A DNA stretch of 64,000 bases from Catellatospora sp. KI3 (GTDB lineage: Bacteria; Actinomycetota; Actinomycetes; Mycobacteriales; Micromonosporaceae): positions 42,533 to 106,532 of the forward strand of contig NZ_JASAMB010000025.1 in assembly GCF_029948125.1 (NCBI RefSeq), given 5' to 3'. A program made the translations under genes and the position numbers. The notes beneath the pieces are model-generated. The model was not told where the DNA came from and did no database searches. It saw only the letters and a program-made list of their open reading frames with translations. Below are positions 7,347 to 15,699 of the stretch, in pieces (positions within the stretch are counted from its first letter, which is position 1; the number at the start of each line of letters is the position of its first letter).

Positions 7347-8579
7347 ATGCTGCCCCCCGAGGACATGCTGGAGTTCTTCCGCAAGTGCGGAGCCGCCCTG
7401 TGCCTGGCCGGGGAGACGGCCAGCCGCATCCCGGAGGAGCTGTCGGCGCTGGCCGACGCGTACGGGCTGCGCGACGTGGAGTTCCTGGTGGTGCCCACGG
7501 GCGTGTTCGTGCGGGTGGCCGGAGAGGGCGGAGTCACCGTCGACTTCGCCAACGCCGACAAGGCCCCGCTGCGGCTGGACCAGGTCGACGCGCTGTACAA
7601 GCTGATGGAGCAGGTCAAGGCGGTGCCGGTGCCGCCCGCCGAGGCGATCATGCAGCTTGAGGAGATCATGGCGGCGCCGCCGCGGTTCGGCGCGATCGTG
7701 TCCGTGCTCGGGCACGGGGTGCTGACCGTCGGGATCGGCCTGATGTTCGTCCGCGAGGCGCGGGCGCTGCTGATCCTGGCCGGGCTCGGCCTGCTGGTCG
7801 GCATCCTGCGGCTGCTCGCCGACCGGGTGCACGTGCTGTCACTGGCGCTGCCGGTCGCCGCGGCGATGGCGGTGACCGTGGTGGCGTACCGGTTCAGTCC
7901 GCAGGTGGGCACCGACCCCGCGAGCCTGCTGATCCCACCGCTGGCCACGTTCCTGCCCGGCGCGGCGCTGACGCTGGGAGCGCAGGAGATGGTGACCCGC
8001 TCGATCATCAGCGGCGCCAGCCGCCTGGTCGCCGGGGTGTACGTGCTGCTGCTGCTCACCTTCGGCATCTACGCCGGCATGCAGCTGGCCGGACCCGGCC
8101 CCCTCGCACCGGCGCCCGACCGGCTCGGCCTGTGGGCCGCGTGGGCGGGGGTCGTCCTGTTCGGGCTCGGCATCTTCATCTACAGCTCCGCCCCGGCCCG
8201 CTCGCTGCCCTGGCTGCTGCTCACCCTGCTCATCGCGTACGGCGCCCAGTACGGTGCCGGCCTGCTCGCCGACAGCCTGTTCGCCGCCTTCGTCGGCGGC
8301 CTGGTGATCGTGCCGATGGCGATCGTGGTGCAGCGGCTGGGCGGCCCGCCCGCCCAGGTGGTCTTCCTGCCCGCGTTCTGGCTGCTGGTGCCCGGCGCAC
8401 TCGGCCTGATCGGCACCACGGGCGCGACCGGCCTGCTCGCCCTGGCCCCCGGCGGCAAGTCCAACCTGGTCACCGCCCTGCTGACGGTGGTCGCGGTATC
8501 CCTCGGCGTCCTCGTCGGCTCCAGCCTCATGGCCAACGTCAAGGAATCCTCCCGCCTCGCGACGGCCCGCGCGGTCTGA
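7347..8579 (+). CDS. ThrE-family threonine/serine exporter (DUF1212)
   Basis: This 410-aa membrane protein has an N-terminal cytosolic domain with ETASRIPEELSALADAYGL, typical of the ThrE domain, then about ten hydrophobic segments from residue 110 to the end. The single polypeptide combines the ThrE N-terminal and C-terminal halves, as in Corynebacterium ThrE, which exports threonine and serine. GATACT at 7332-7337 could be the -10 element of a leaderless message starting at GTG 7344 or ATG 7347. The substrate is inferred from the family. Confidence 0.85.
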   Translation: MLPPEDMLEFFRKCGAALCLAGETASRIPEELSALADAYGLRDVEFLVVPTGVFVRVAGEGGVTVDFANADKAPLRLDQVDALYKLMEQVKAVPVPPAEAIMQLEEIMAAPPRFGAIVSVLGHGVLTVGIGLMFVREARALLILAGLGLLVGILRLLADRVHVLSLALPVAAAMAVTVVAYRFSPQVGTDPASLLIPPLATFLPGAALTLGAQEMVTRSIISGASRLVAGVYVLLLLTFGIYAGMQLAGPGPLAPAPDRLGLWAAWAGVVLFGLGIFIYSSAPARSLPWLLLTLLIAYGAQYGAGLLADSLFAAFVGGLVIVPMAIVVQRLGGPPAQVVFLPAFWLLVPGALGLIGTTGATGLLALAPGGKSNLVTALLTVVAVSLGVLVGSSLMANVKESSRLATARAV

Positions 8580-8616
8580 TCAGACCGCGCGGGCGCGGCG
8601 TCCGGCTGGGCCGACC

Positions 8617-8687
8617 GTTCGTGCGGTTTCGGGGAAAGTGCACGAATGCGGGCCAAGATTCCCGCACTTTCCCTGAAACTGCACGAA
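8617..8687. repeat. Family-2 long inverted repeat (copy 2)
   Basis: The outer arms contain GTGCGGTTTCGGGGAAAGTG and its imperfect complement, and the loop contains CCAAGATTC, shared with the copy at 36911. It sits between the convergent ThrE and helicase genes, where it could also serve as a bidirectional terminator. Confidence 0.88.
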
Positions 8688-8737
8688 CCCGCGCCGAACC
8701 CGCGCGCCTGGCCCGAGGGTGAGCGCGCGGGAGCGGG

Positions 8738-11230
8738 TTACAGCTGGCCGACGTCGGTGATGCGGATTACGGCGTGGCCGGCCTCGTCGGAGGCGGCCAG
8801 GTCGATCTCGGCGCTGATGCCCCAGTCGTGGTGGCCTTCCGGGTCGTCGAGGATCTGGCGGGCGAGCCAGATCTCGGCGCGCTGCTCCAGGATCAGGCGC
8901 GCCGGGCCGCGGGCGTCGGGCCCGATGCCGATCTCGTCGTACAGCTCGAAGTACGGCGCCAGCGCCTCGTGCCACCCGTCGGCGTCCCAGCCGGACTCCG
9001 CGTCGAGGTCGCCGAGCAGGTCCCAGCGCCGCCGCGCGGCCAGCTCGACCCGCCGGAACAGGGCGTTGCGCACCTGCACCCGGAACGCGCGCACGTTGCG
9101 GGTGACCGCGGGCGGGGCCGCGGCGGCCGCGGCGGCGAGCTTGTCCGCCGTCGAGGTGCCCGACTGGAGCTGCTCCCACTCGTCGAGCAGACTGGAGTCG
9201 ACCTGGCGCACCAGCTCGCCCAGCCACTCGATCAGGTCGAGCAGCTCGTCGGTCTTGGCGTCCTCGGGGACGGTCTGGCGCAGCGCCCGGTACGCGTCGG
9301 CGAGGTAGCGCAGCACCAGGCCCTCGGAGCGGGCGAGGTTGTAGAAGCTGACGTACTCGGTGAAGGTCATGCCCTGCTCGAACAGGTCGCGGACGACCGC
9401 CTTCGGGGAGAGCCGGTGGTCGTCGACCCACGGGTGCCCCTTGCGGTACGACTCGAACGCGACCTCCAGCAGCTCCTCCATCGGCTTGGGCCAGGTCACG
9501 CCCTCGAGCAGCGCCATGCGCTCCTCGTACTCGATGCCGTCGGCCTTCATCTGGGCGACGGCCTCGCCCTTGGCCTTGTCCTGCTGGGCGTAGAGGATCT
9601 GCCGGGGGTCTTCGAGGACCGCCTCGATGATCGAGACGACGTCCAGGGCGTAGCCGGGCGCGGTCGGGTCGAGCAGCTCGATCGCGGCGACGGCGAACGG
9701 CGACAGCGGCTGGTTGAGCGCGAAGCCGAGCTGCAGCTCGTTGGTGACCCGGATGCGGCCGTCCTCGGTCTGCTCGACGATGCCCGCGGTGCGCAGCGCC
9801 TTGTAGATCGAGATGGCGCGGCGGATGTGCTTGCGCTGCGCGGCACGCGTCTCGTGGTTGTCGGTGAGCAGGTGGCGCATGTTGGCGAAGGCGTCGCCGC
9901 CGCGCTCGATCACGTTGAGGACCATGGCGTGGCTGACGTGGAAGCTGGAGGTCAGCGGCTCGGGCTCGGCCGACACGAGGCGCTCGAAGGTGGGCTGGGC
10001 CCAGCCGACGAAGCCCTCCGGCGGCTTCTTCTTGACCAGCTTCTTCAGCTTCTTCGCGTCGCCCGCGGCCTTGGCCACCGCCTTCTCGTTCTCGACCACG
10101 TGCTCGGGCGCCTGCACGATGACGGTGCCGAGGGTGTCGTAGCCGGCGCGCCCGGCCCGGCCCGCGATCTGGTGGAACTCGCGCGCCTTGAGCAGCCGCA
10201 TCTTCTGGCCGTCGAACTTGTTCAGGCCGGTGAACAGCACGGTGCGGATGGGCAGGTTGATGCCGACGCCGAGGGTGTCGGTGCCGCAGACGACCTTGAG
10301 CAGGCCCGCCTGGGCCAGCAGCTCGACCAGGCGGCGGTACTTGGGCAGCATGCCCGCGTGGTGCACGCCGATGCCGTGGCGGACCAGGCGGGACAGGGTC
10401 TTGCCGAAGCCCGCCGTGAACCGGAAGCTGCCGATCAGTTCGGCGATGGCGTCCTTCTCGGCCCGGGTGCACATGTTGATGCTCATCAGGGCGCTGGCCT
10501 GCTCCAGGGCGGCGGCCTGGGTGAAGTGCACGATGTAGATCGGGGCCTGCTTGGTGCTCAGCAGCTCCTCGATCGTCTCGTGCAGCGGCGTGGTCACGTA
10601 CGAGTGGATCAGCGGGACCGGCCGCTCGCCGGAGCTGACCACGGCCGTGGCCCGCCCGGTGCGCCGGGTCAGGTCCTCCACGAACCGGCTGACATCGCCC
10701 AGGGTGGCCGACATGAGGATGAACTGCACGTCGGGCAGTTCGATCAGCGGCACCTGCCAGGCCCAGCCCCGGTCGGGTTCGCTGTAGAAGTGGAACTCGT
10801 CCATGACGACCTGGCCCACGTCGGCGTCGGCGCCGTCGCGCAGGGCGAGGTTGGCGAGGATCTCGGCGGTGCAGCAGATGATCGGCGCGTCGGGGTTCAC
10901 GGCCGCGTCGCCGGTCATCATGCCGACGTTCTCCGGCCCGAACGCGGCGCACAGCGCGAAGAACTTCTCCGAGACCAGCGCCTTGATCGGCGCGGTGTAG
11001 AAGGTGCGCCTGCCCTGCGCCATCGCGGCGAAGTGGGCACCCAGCGCGACCATGCTCTTGCCGGAGCCGGTGGGGGTGCTCAGGATCAGGTTCGCCCCGG
11101 AGACGATCTCGATGAGCGCGTCCTGCTGGGCTGGGTACAGCGAGAAGCCCTGGCTCTCGGCCCAGTCGGCGAAGGCCTCGTAGAGGGTGTCGGGGTCGGT
11201 TTCCGCGGGGATCTGATCAGTGAGCGACAT
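8738..11230 (-). CDS. DEAD/DEAH-box RNA helicase, Ski2-like with DUF3516
   Basis: This 830-aa SF2 helicase has Walker A STPTGSGKS at about residues 51-59, a DEFH Walker B box, SAT motif MSATLGD, and motif VI as HQIAGRAGRAGYD. The C-terminal ~300 residues form the actinobacterial DUF3516 extension. Such proteins resemble Mtr4/Ski2 RNA helicases and probably act in RNA turnover. I chose ATG 11230; an upstream TTG (11239) would add three residues. No partner nuclease is adjacent. The gene runs toward ThrE, with an inverted repeat between them. Confidence 0.92.
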   Translation of the reverse strand: MSLTDQIPAETDPDTLYEAFADWAESQGFSLYPAQQDALIEIVSGANLILSTPTGSGKSMVALGAHFAAMAQGRRTFYTAPIKALVSEKFFALCAAFGPENVGMMTGDAAVNPDAPIICCTAEILANLALRDGADADVGQVVMDEFHFYSEPDRGWAWQVPLIELPDVQFILMSATLGDVSRFVEDLTRRTGRATAVVSSGERPVPLIHSYVTTPLHETIEELLSTKQAPIYIVHFTQAAALEQASALMSINMCTRAEKDAIAELIGSFRFTAGFGKTLSRLVRHGIGVHHAGMLPKYRRLVELLAQAGLLKVVCGTDTLGVGINLPIRTVLFTGLNKFDGQKMRLLKAREFHQIAGRAGRAGYDTLGTVIVQAPEHVVENEKAVAKAAGDAKKLKKLVKKKPPEGFVGWAQPTFERLVSAEPEPLTSSFHVSHAMVLNVIERGGDAFANMRHLLTDNHETRAAQRKHIRRAISIYKALRTAGIVEQTEDGRIRVTNELQLGFALNQPLSPFAVAAIELLDPTAPGYALDVVSIIEAVLEDPRQILYAQQDKAKGEAVAQMKADGIEYEERMALLEGVTWPKPMEELLEVAFESYRKGHPWVDDHRLSPKAVVRDLFEQGMTFTEYVSFYNLARSEGLVLRYLADAYRALRQTVPEDAKTDELLDLIEWLGELVRQVDSSLLDEWEQLQSGTSTADKLAAAAAAAPPAVTRNVRAFRVQVRNALFRRVELAARRRWDLLGDLDAESGWDADGWHEALAPYFELYDEIGIGPDARGPARLILEQRAEIWLARQILDDPEGHHDWGISAEIDLAASDEAGHAVIRITDVGQL

Positions 11231-11431
11231 GGTCCGCAAATTGTCTCACGTTTCGAATCGGGCCAGCACGTCGCGTAGCCACGCCTGCTCGGCGCGGCTG
11301 GTGGTGCGCGCCGCCTCCAGCATGCCCCGTCGGAGCGGGTTCGTCTGGTCCGCGGCGCGCCCGGGTGACCCGGCCGGCACGCGGCGGTCGACCCCTTCGC
11401 CGCCGGACTCGCCTGACCCGTCACCGGGTAC

Positions 11432-11463
11432 GACGGAGGGCCCGGGTCGCCCCGGGCCCTCCG
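11432..11463 (-). terminator. Stem-loop terminator after the small Q/H-rich gene
   Basis: ACGGAGGGCCCGGG pairs with CCCGGGCCCTCCGT around a 4-base loop. It starts 10 bases past the stop of the gene at 11474. Confidence 0.75.
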
Positions 11464-11473
11464 TGGTGAACCG

Positions 11474-11773
11474 TCAGCGCTTCGGGCTGTGCTTGGGCTG
11501 GTTGCCCTTCTTGGCCTTCATCGACGTCGGCGCCGGGGCGGCGTGCTCGCGCTGGGTTGTGCCGGCGACGACGGCGGTCGCCGCCGCCTGCTGCTGCGCA
11601 CCCTGGGGCTGGGCGCCCTGGTGCTGCGAGCCCTGCTGGGCGTCCTGGTGCTGGTCGGCCGGATGCGCCGCAATGCCGCCACTGGCGTGGTTGGTGTGCG
11701 GCTGGGCCGCGCGCGGTGCCTCGTTGCGGCGGGGCGCGCGGGAATCGCGCTCGGGTCGGTTGTTCTTCGCCAT
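11474..11773 (-). CDS. Small low-complexity Gln/His/Ala-rich protein, unknown function
   Basis: This 99-aa protein starts with a basic, polar stretch (MAKNNRPERDSRAPRR), has a Gln/His/Ala-rich middle with repeated QGAQ and QHQ words, and ends basic (KKGNQPKHSPKR). It looks intrinsically disordered, with no signal peptide or membrane span. A strong GAGGAGG ribosome site precedes the ATG and a clear terminator follows, so it is a real gene. The upstream 360 bp, to the phosphatase gene, hold no further gene; TAGCGT on the minus strand near 11835 is a possible -10 element. Confidence 0.75.
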   Translation of the reverse strand: MAKNNRPERDSRAPRRNEAPRAAQPHTNHASGGIAAHPADQHQDAQQGSQHQGAQPQGAQQQAAATAVVAGTTQREHAAPAPTSMKAKKGNQPKHSPKR

Positions 11774-12134
11774 TGTTGCCTTGCCTCCTCGGCTGACGGC
11801 CGCAGCACCATGCTGAATCGGCCCAGGCTCACGCTAGGGGAGACCGGGTGGCGTTGGGGACGGAATGGACATACTCGACAGATCGGCTGGTCGGCCGCCC
11901 CTCCCGGTGGCAGCTCGTTGGCGGGGTGCCAATCCGCGGACCGCTCGACTCGCGGCAGGTGCCAGCGGTCGGGTCGGCCTGGCGCGCAGCGGGACAGCGC
12001 GGCGGACCGTCCAGACCGGACCGGCGGACGGGGGGCGTCGGGCCTGGCCGGGAAGGTCAAAGATCGCGCGCGGTTAACGGTCTGGCAACGTGCCGGTTGC
12101 GGGTACTTCGCTCAGGTCGTGGCAGGCTGGGCGG

Positions 12135-13034
12135 GTGTTTGACGACAGGGACATGGCGCGGGTCGAGCAGGTGGTGCGCCGGGTGGCCGCGGAGCAGATC
12201 ATGCCGCGGTACGGCCGCCTCGCCGACGCCGACGTGAGTGAGAAGAAACCGGGCGATCTGGTCACGATCGCCGACCACGCGGCCGAGCGGGAACTGACCC
12301 GCGAGCTCACCGCCCTGCTGCCGGGCTCGGTGGTGGTCGGCGAGGAGGCGGTCGCGGCCGACCCGGGGGTGCTGGACCTGCTGGCGGGCGACGCCCCCGC
12401 GTGGATCATCGACCCCATCGACGGTACGGCGAACTTCGTCGACGGCAGCCCGCGGTTCACCGTCCTGGTGGCGCTCGCCCACCAGGGGGAGCTGCTCGCC
12501 TCCTGGACCTACGCCCCGGCGCTGGACCTGATCGCGACCGCCCGGGCCGGCGGCGGCGCCTGGGTGGACGGCGAACGGGTCCGGGTCCGCCCGCCCGGCC
12601 CCGAACTGCGGCACCTGGACGTGACCGTGGCCAACCCGCGCTGGTGGAAGGAGCGCGATCGGCGCGGATTCCACGCGCTGGCCCGGCGCGGCGTGTCGAT
12701 GGCGTACTACGACACCACCGGCCTGGACTACATCGCCCTGGCCCGGGGCGGGCGCGGGGCGATCGTGGTGACCTGGGACAACCCGTGGGACCACGCGGCC
12801 GGGCTGCTGCTGGTCGCCGAGGCGGGCGGCGTCGCGCGTACCGCCGCCGGGGTGCCGTTCCGCCTGGCGGGCGGCAACGCACTGCCGCTGGTCGCCGCGG
12901 CCGACGCCGAGTGCACCGCGGCCGTCCTGGCCGCCTTCGCCGACGAACCCGCCACCGCCCACCCCCTCACCATCGACCTCCCGCCGGCCACCCAGCCGCC
13001 CGCCCCGCTGGCGCCCGCGCCCGCGGCGCGTTAG
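12135..13034 (+). CDS. Inositol monophosphatase-family phosphatase
   Basis: This 299-aa Mg-dependent sugar-phosphatase-fold enzyme has the metal-binding pair Glu70-Glu71 in VVGEEAV, the signature WIIDPIDGTANFVDG with Asp93 and Asp96, and the C-terminal WDHAAGLLLVAEAGG. Substrates in the family include inositol-1-phosphate, fructose-1,6-bisphosphate, histidinol phosphate and PAP, and sequence alone does not decide. GTG 12135 is preferred because CAGGCT sits 7 bases upstream in the leaderless position. The TAG stop is contributed by a family-1 palindrome, and a Pro/Ala-rich tail just before it suggests the end may have been altered by repeat insertion. Confidence 0.88.
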   Translation: MFDDRDMARVEQVVRRVAAEQIMPRYGRLADADVSEKKPGDLVTIADHAAERELTRELTALLPGSVVVGEEAVAADPGVLDLLAGDAPAWIIDPIDGTANFVDGSPRFTVLVALAHQGELLASWTYAPALDLIATARAGGGAWVDGERVRVRPPGPELRHLDVTVANPRWWKERDRRGFHALARRGVSMAYYDTTGLDYIALARGGRGAIVVTWDNPWDHAAGLLLVAEAGGVARTAAGVPFRLAGGNALPLVAAADAECTAAVLAAFADEPATAHPLTIDLPPATQPPAPLAPAPAAR

Positions 13035-13083
13035 GAAGGGACCCTTCCACCTCGGAATGCGATAAGAAGGGCCCCTTCCTTAC
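13030..13083 (+). repeat. Family-1 palindromic element (copy B)
   Basis: It has the same layout as the copy at 7241, with GTTAGGAAGGG on the left and CCCTTCCTTAC on the right. It supplies the stop codon of the inositol-phosphatase-family gene and touches the end of the converging Nudix gene, leaving almost no other intergenic DNA. Confidence 0.92.
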
Positions 13084-14261
13084 CGCAGGGCGGTGGTGAC
13101 GAGGCCTGCCGTGCCCCAGTCGACGTCGGGGCAGGCGAGCAGCTCGCCGTAGGTGGTGATCTCCACGGTGGTGCGCTCGCCGTCGGCGGTCACGCCGTGT
13201 TCGCGCGGTCCGGCGGCCAGGCCGTCGAGCTCGGCCTCGGTCAGTTCGACGCTGAACAGGTGGACGCGGTGCGCCGACAGGGTCGCGGCGACCTGGCGGG
13301 CGCCGTGGGGGCGCAGCCGCGCTGGGGCGACGCGCAGGCCCGTCTCCTCGGCCAGCTCGGCCACGGCCGTGGCCAGCGGGTCGACCGGGCCGGTGCCGGG
13401 GCGGGTGGAGCCGCCGGGCAGCTCGTGTACGTACCCGTCGGTGGTGACCGCGCCGCTGCGGAACTCCCGTACCAGCACGATCTTCGTGTCGGCGGTTCGC
13501 GGCGCGGGCAGGTACGCGACCACGACGCTGATGTCCGGGCGGCCCAGCACCACCTCGTTGTCCTTGATCCGGCCCTCGGCGGCGACCTCCACCGCGACGT
13601 GCGCGGCCCAGAAGAACGGGCGCCCGTCCGGCCCCGGCCAGGTCCAGGCCACCCGCGCCGAGCGCAGCCGGTTGCCGGCCCCCTCCTGGGCGGCCAGCCA
13701 GGTACGCACCGCGGCGTCGCGCCACAGCGGCAGCGGCAGCCGCCGGTGCGCCTGCGCGCGCCGCTGCCCGGGGGTGATCGCGGCCAGCGCCGCCAGCAGC
13801 GTCGCGGCCAGCGTGCCGGCCACCGGCACGCCGTGCACCTGGGCGTAGTGACGCAGGTAACGCAGGCCGGGCGCGTCGGGCGGGGCGCCGAGCACGGCCC
13901 GGCCGCTGCCCTCCCACCGGCCCCACTCGACGTTGGTGGTGAACCCGGGCAGGGTGGCCAGGTCGCGCGGCACCCAGAACACGATCACGTCGCTGAGGTG
14001 CAGTCCGGCGTCCTCCCAGGCGACCTGGGCGTCCCAGCCGTGCGGCATCCCGCCGGCCTGCGTCTCCGGGACGAACACGGCCAGCCGCCCGGGGCCCTGC
14101 CACAGCTCGCGCAGCAGCTCGACGGCCTGCGGGCGCCAGGAGGCGACGTCGGGGGAGCGGGGCGTCGGCCCGGCCAGGAACAGCGCGGCGTCCCACCACT
14201 CCGGTGGTTCCATCCCGGCGTAGACGACGGCGACCTCGGTGGGTTCGTACAGGGTGGACAT
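13080..14261 (-). CDS. Nudix hydrolase fused to a nucleoside 2-deoxyribosyltransferase-like domain
   Basis: This 393-aa protein has two parts. Residues ~5-150 resemble nucleoside 2-deoxyribosyltransferase-like domains (VVYAGMEPPEWW, LFLAGPTPRS, SDVIVFWVPRDL, TTNVEWG). Residues ~215-390 form a Nudix fold with ELPGGSTRPG and the helix AVAELAEETGL; the usual Arg of REUXEEXGU is replaced by Ala. A nucleotide or ADP-ribose-type substrate is expected. ATG 14261 is chosen because TAGGCT lies 8 bases upstream. The fusion suggests base exchange and diphosphate hydrolysis on the same nucleotide pool, which is inference. Confidence 0.78.
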   Translation of the reverse strand: MSTLYEPTEVAVVYAGMEPPEWWDAALFLAGPTPRSPDVASWRPQAVELLRELWQGPGRLAVFVPETQAGGMPHGWDAQVAWEDAGLHLSDVIVFWVPRDLATLPGFTTNVEWGRWEGSGRAVLGAPPDAPGLRYLRHYAQVHGVPVAGTLAATLLAALAAITPGQRRAQAHRRLPLPLWRDAAVRTWLAAQEGAGNRLRSARVAWTWPGPDGRPFFWAAHVAVEVAAEGRIKDNEVVLGRPDISVVVAYLPAPRTADTKIVLVREFRSGAVTTDGYVHELPGGSTRPGTGPVDPLATAVAELAEETGLRVAPARLRPHGARQVAATLSAHRVHLFSVELTEAELDGLAAGPREHGVTADGERTTVEITTYGELLACPDVDWGTAGLVTTALR

Positions 14262-14341
14262 GAGGGCGGAGCCTAGCCGCACCACGTTTCCAGCGGATGC
14301 TGCCCAGATTCCTAGGACGGCTTACCGGGTGTGCCGGGCGG

Positions 14342-14347
14342 TACGGT
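14342..14347 (+). promoter_or_regulatory. -10 hexamer TACGGT for a leaderless transcript
   Basis: TACGGT is followed by 6 bases and then the GTG start at 14354, with no ribosome-binding site. This decides the start in favour of GTG over upstream in-frame options. Confidence 0.45.
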
Positions 14348-14353
14348 GGCCGG

Positions 14354-14974
14354 GTGCGAGCGATCTCTCCGCAGCGGCTGCGGGACGGACTGGCCGAACG
14401 CGTCGCGGGGCTGGCCGAGCAGCGGGACTGGACCCGGGTGGCCGTCGACGGGGCGGTCGCGACGGCGCCGGACGAGCTGGCCGCCGACCTGGTCGGGCCG
14501 CTGCGGGCCCGCGGGCACGCGGTGCTGCACGTGCGCACGGCCGACTTCCTGCGCCCGGCCTCGCTGCGGCTGGAGTTCGGCCGCACCAACCCCGACTCGT
14601 TCTACGAGGGGTGGGTCGACGAGGCGGGGCTGCGCCGGGAGGTGCTGGAGCCGACGGGGCCCGGGGGCAGCGGCCGGGTGCTGCCGAGCCTGTGGGACGC
14701 GGCGGTGGACCGGGCGACGCGGGCGCCGTACCAGCTGCTGCCGCCCGGGTCGGTGGTGCTGGTCAGCGGGGCGTTCCTGCTGGGTTCCGGGCTGCCGTTC
14801 GAGCTGGCGGTGCACCTGCGCGCCTCGGCGGCGGCCCTGGCCCGCCGTACGCCACCGGAGCAGGCCTGGACGCTGCCGGCGTACGCCCGCTACGAGGACG
14901 AGGTCGCCCCGCACACGTTCGCCGACGTGGTCGTATCCCTCAACGACCCCCGCCACCCCGCGATCGAGTCCTGA
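14354..14974 (+). CDS. Uridine kinase-like P-loop-family protein with degenerate Walker A
   Basis: This 206-aa protein resembles actinobacterial proteins annotated as uridine kinase: DFLRPASLRLEFGRTNPDSF and ARRTPPEQAWTLPAYARYE are conserved features of that group. The expected GxxxxGK(S/T) loop at the N-terminus is replaced by VDGAVATAPDELA, so ordinary ATP binding is doubtful. It may be a structural relative that has lost kinase activity or that uses another phosphate-binding mode. It is monocistronic, followed by a family-3 inverted repeat. Confidence 0.7.
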   Translation: MRAISPQRLRDGLAERVAGLAEQRDWTRVAVDGAVATAPDELAADLVGPLRARGHAVLHVRTADFLRPASLRLEFGRTNPDSFYEGWVDEAGLRREVLEPTGPGGSGRVLPSLWDAAVDRATRAPYQLLPPGSVVLVSGAFLLGSGLPFELAVHLRASAAALARRTPPEQAWTLPAYARYEDEVAPHTFADVVVSLNDPRHPAIES

Positions 14975-14980
14975 TCTGTT

Positions 14981-15045
14981 ATCGACGTTGGCCTATCACG
15001 AAGAAGATGATCTCTATTTTGTCTACGTAATAGGCCAACGTCGAT
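14981..15045. repeat. Family-3 long inverted repeat (copy 1)
   Basis: Perfect 16-bp arms (ATCGACGTTGGCCTAT and its complement) flank a 33-base loop that is strikingly AT-rich for this genome. A second copy is at 52274-52338. It lies 6 bases after a stop codon and ahead of a G-rich direct repeat. Confidence 0.88.
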
Positions 15046-15052
15046 GCAAAGC

Positions 15053-15100
15053 GGGGGCGGGCGCGGGCAAGGCGGGGGCGGGCGCGGGCGAGGCGGGGGC
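15053..15100 (+). repeat. G-rich imperfect tandem repeat
   Basis: Two adjacent units of GCGGGGGCGGGCGCGGGC separated by AAG or GAG are followed by a partial third. The rest of the leader to the CBS gene (to 15215) holds no other recognisable feature except the AAGGGGGG ribosome site. Confidence 0.7.
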
Positions 15101-15215
15101 GGGGCTGCGCTGGGCGGTGGTGGCTGGTGGTGTGGTGATGTGTGTCGATTCGCGTGCGGGCGGGTGGGGGGCGCGCGGAGGATGGGCGGCAGGGGACCGC
15201 TCAAGGGGGGTTGTC

Positions 15216-15647
15216 ATGACGACGGCGAAGCAGATGATGCATTTCGGGGTGCAGTGCGTACCGGAGAGCGAGACGCTCGACCGGGCCGCCCAGATGATGC
15301 GTGACCTGCAGGTCGGCTCGCTGCCGATCTGCGGTGAGGACGACAAGCTGCGCGGGATCATCACCGACCGCGACATCGTGGTCAAGTGCATCGCGGCGGG
15401 CAAGGACCCCGCCAAGATGACCGCGGCCCAGTTGGCGCAGGGCACCCCGATCTGGGTGGACGCCAAGGCCGACGAGAACGAGGTGCTCAAGCTGATGGAG
15501 CAGCACAAGATCCGCCGGATTCCGGTGATCGAGGACCACCAGCTCGTCGGCATGATCAGTGAGGCCGACCTGGCCCAGCACCTGGACCACGAGAAGCTGG
15601 CCCACTTCGTGGAGACGATCTGCAAGGCTCCGCCCACCCGGGCGTGA
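15216..15647 (+). CDS. Tandem CBS-domain protein, Hrp1-like
   Basis: This 143-aa cytosolic protein consists of two CBS domains (about residues 8-60 and 73-127). It resembles Mycobacterium tuberculosis hypoxic response protein 1 along its length: MTTA start, GVxCV, MMRDLQVGSLPICGEDDKL, GIITDRDIVVK and RRIPVIEDHQLVGMISEADLA. CBS pairs bind adenine nucleotides and usually act as regulatory switches; the partner here is unknown. A strong AAGGGGGG site precedes the ATG. A perfect hairpin terminator follows. I saw no DosR-type palindrome upstream. Confidence 0.9.
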   Translation: MTTAKQMMHFGVQCVPESETLDRAAQMMRDLQVGSLPICGEDDKLRGIITDRDIVVKCIAAGKDPAKMTAAQLAQGTPIWVDAKADENEVLKLMEQHKIRRIPVIEDHQLVGMISEADLAQHLDHEKLAHFVETICKAPPTRA

Positions 15648-15655
15648 GCGGACAT

Positions 15656-15693
15656 GCCGAAGGGGGCGCAGGTGGACCTGCGCCCCCTTCGGC
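15656..15693. terminator. Bidirectional stem-loop terminator
   Basis: A perfect 17-bp stem (GCCGAAGGGGGCGCAGG and its complement) with a 4-base loop sits in the 52-bp gap between the converging CBS and ActP genes. Confidence 0.9.
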
Positions 15694-15699
15694 TTGCGG

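Noticed and set aside
8774..11278. Long open frame antisense to the RNA helicase
   Set aside because: The helicase strand has all SF2 motifs; the opposite frame has none.
14978..15050. Riboswitch or tRNA-like element in the leader of the CBS gene
   Set aside because: The structure is a simple inverted repeat with a second copy elsewhere in an unrelated context; no conserved aptamer or cloverleaf is visible.
15053..15100. Regular repeats that could suggest a CRISPR array
   Set aside because: Units are adjacent G-rich microrepeats without unique spacers and no cas genes are present.
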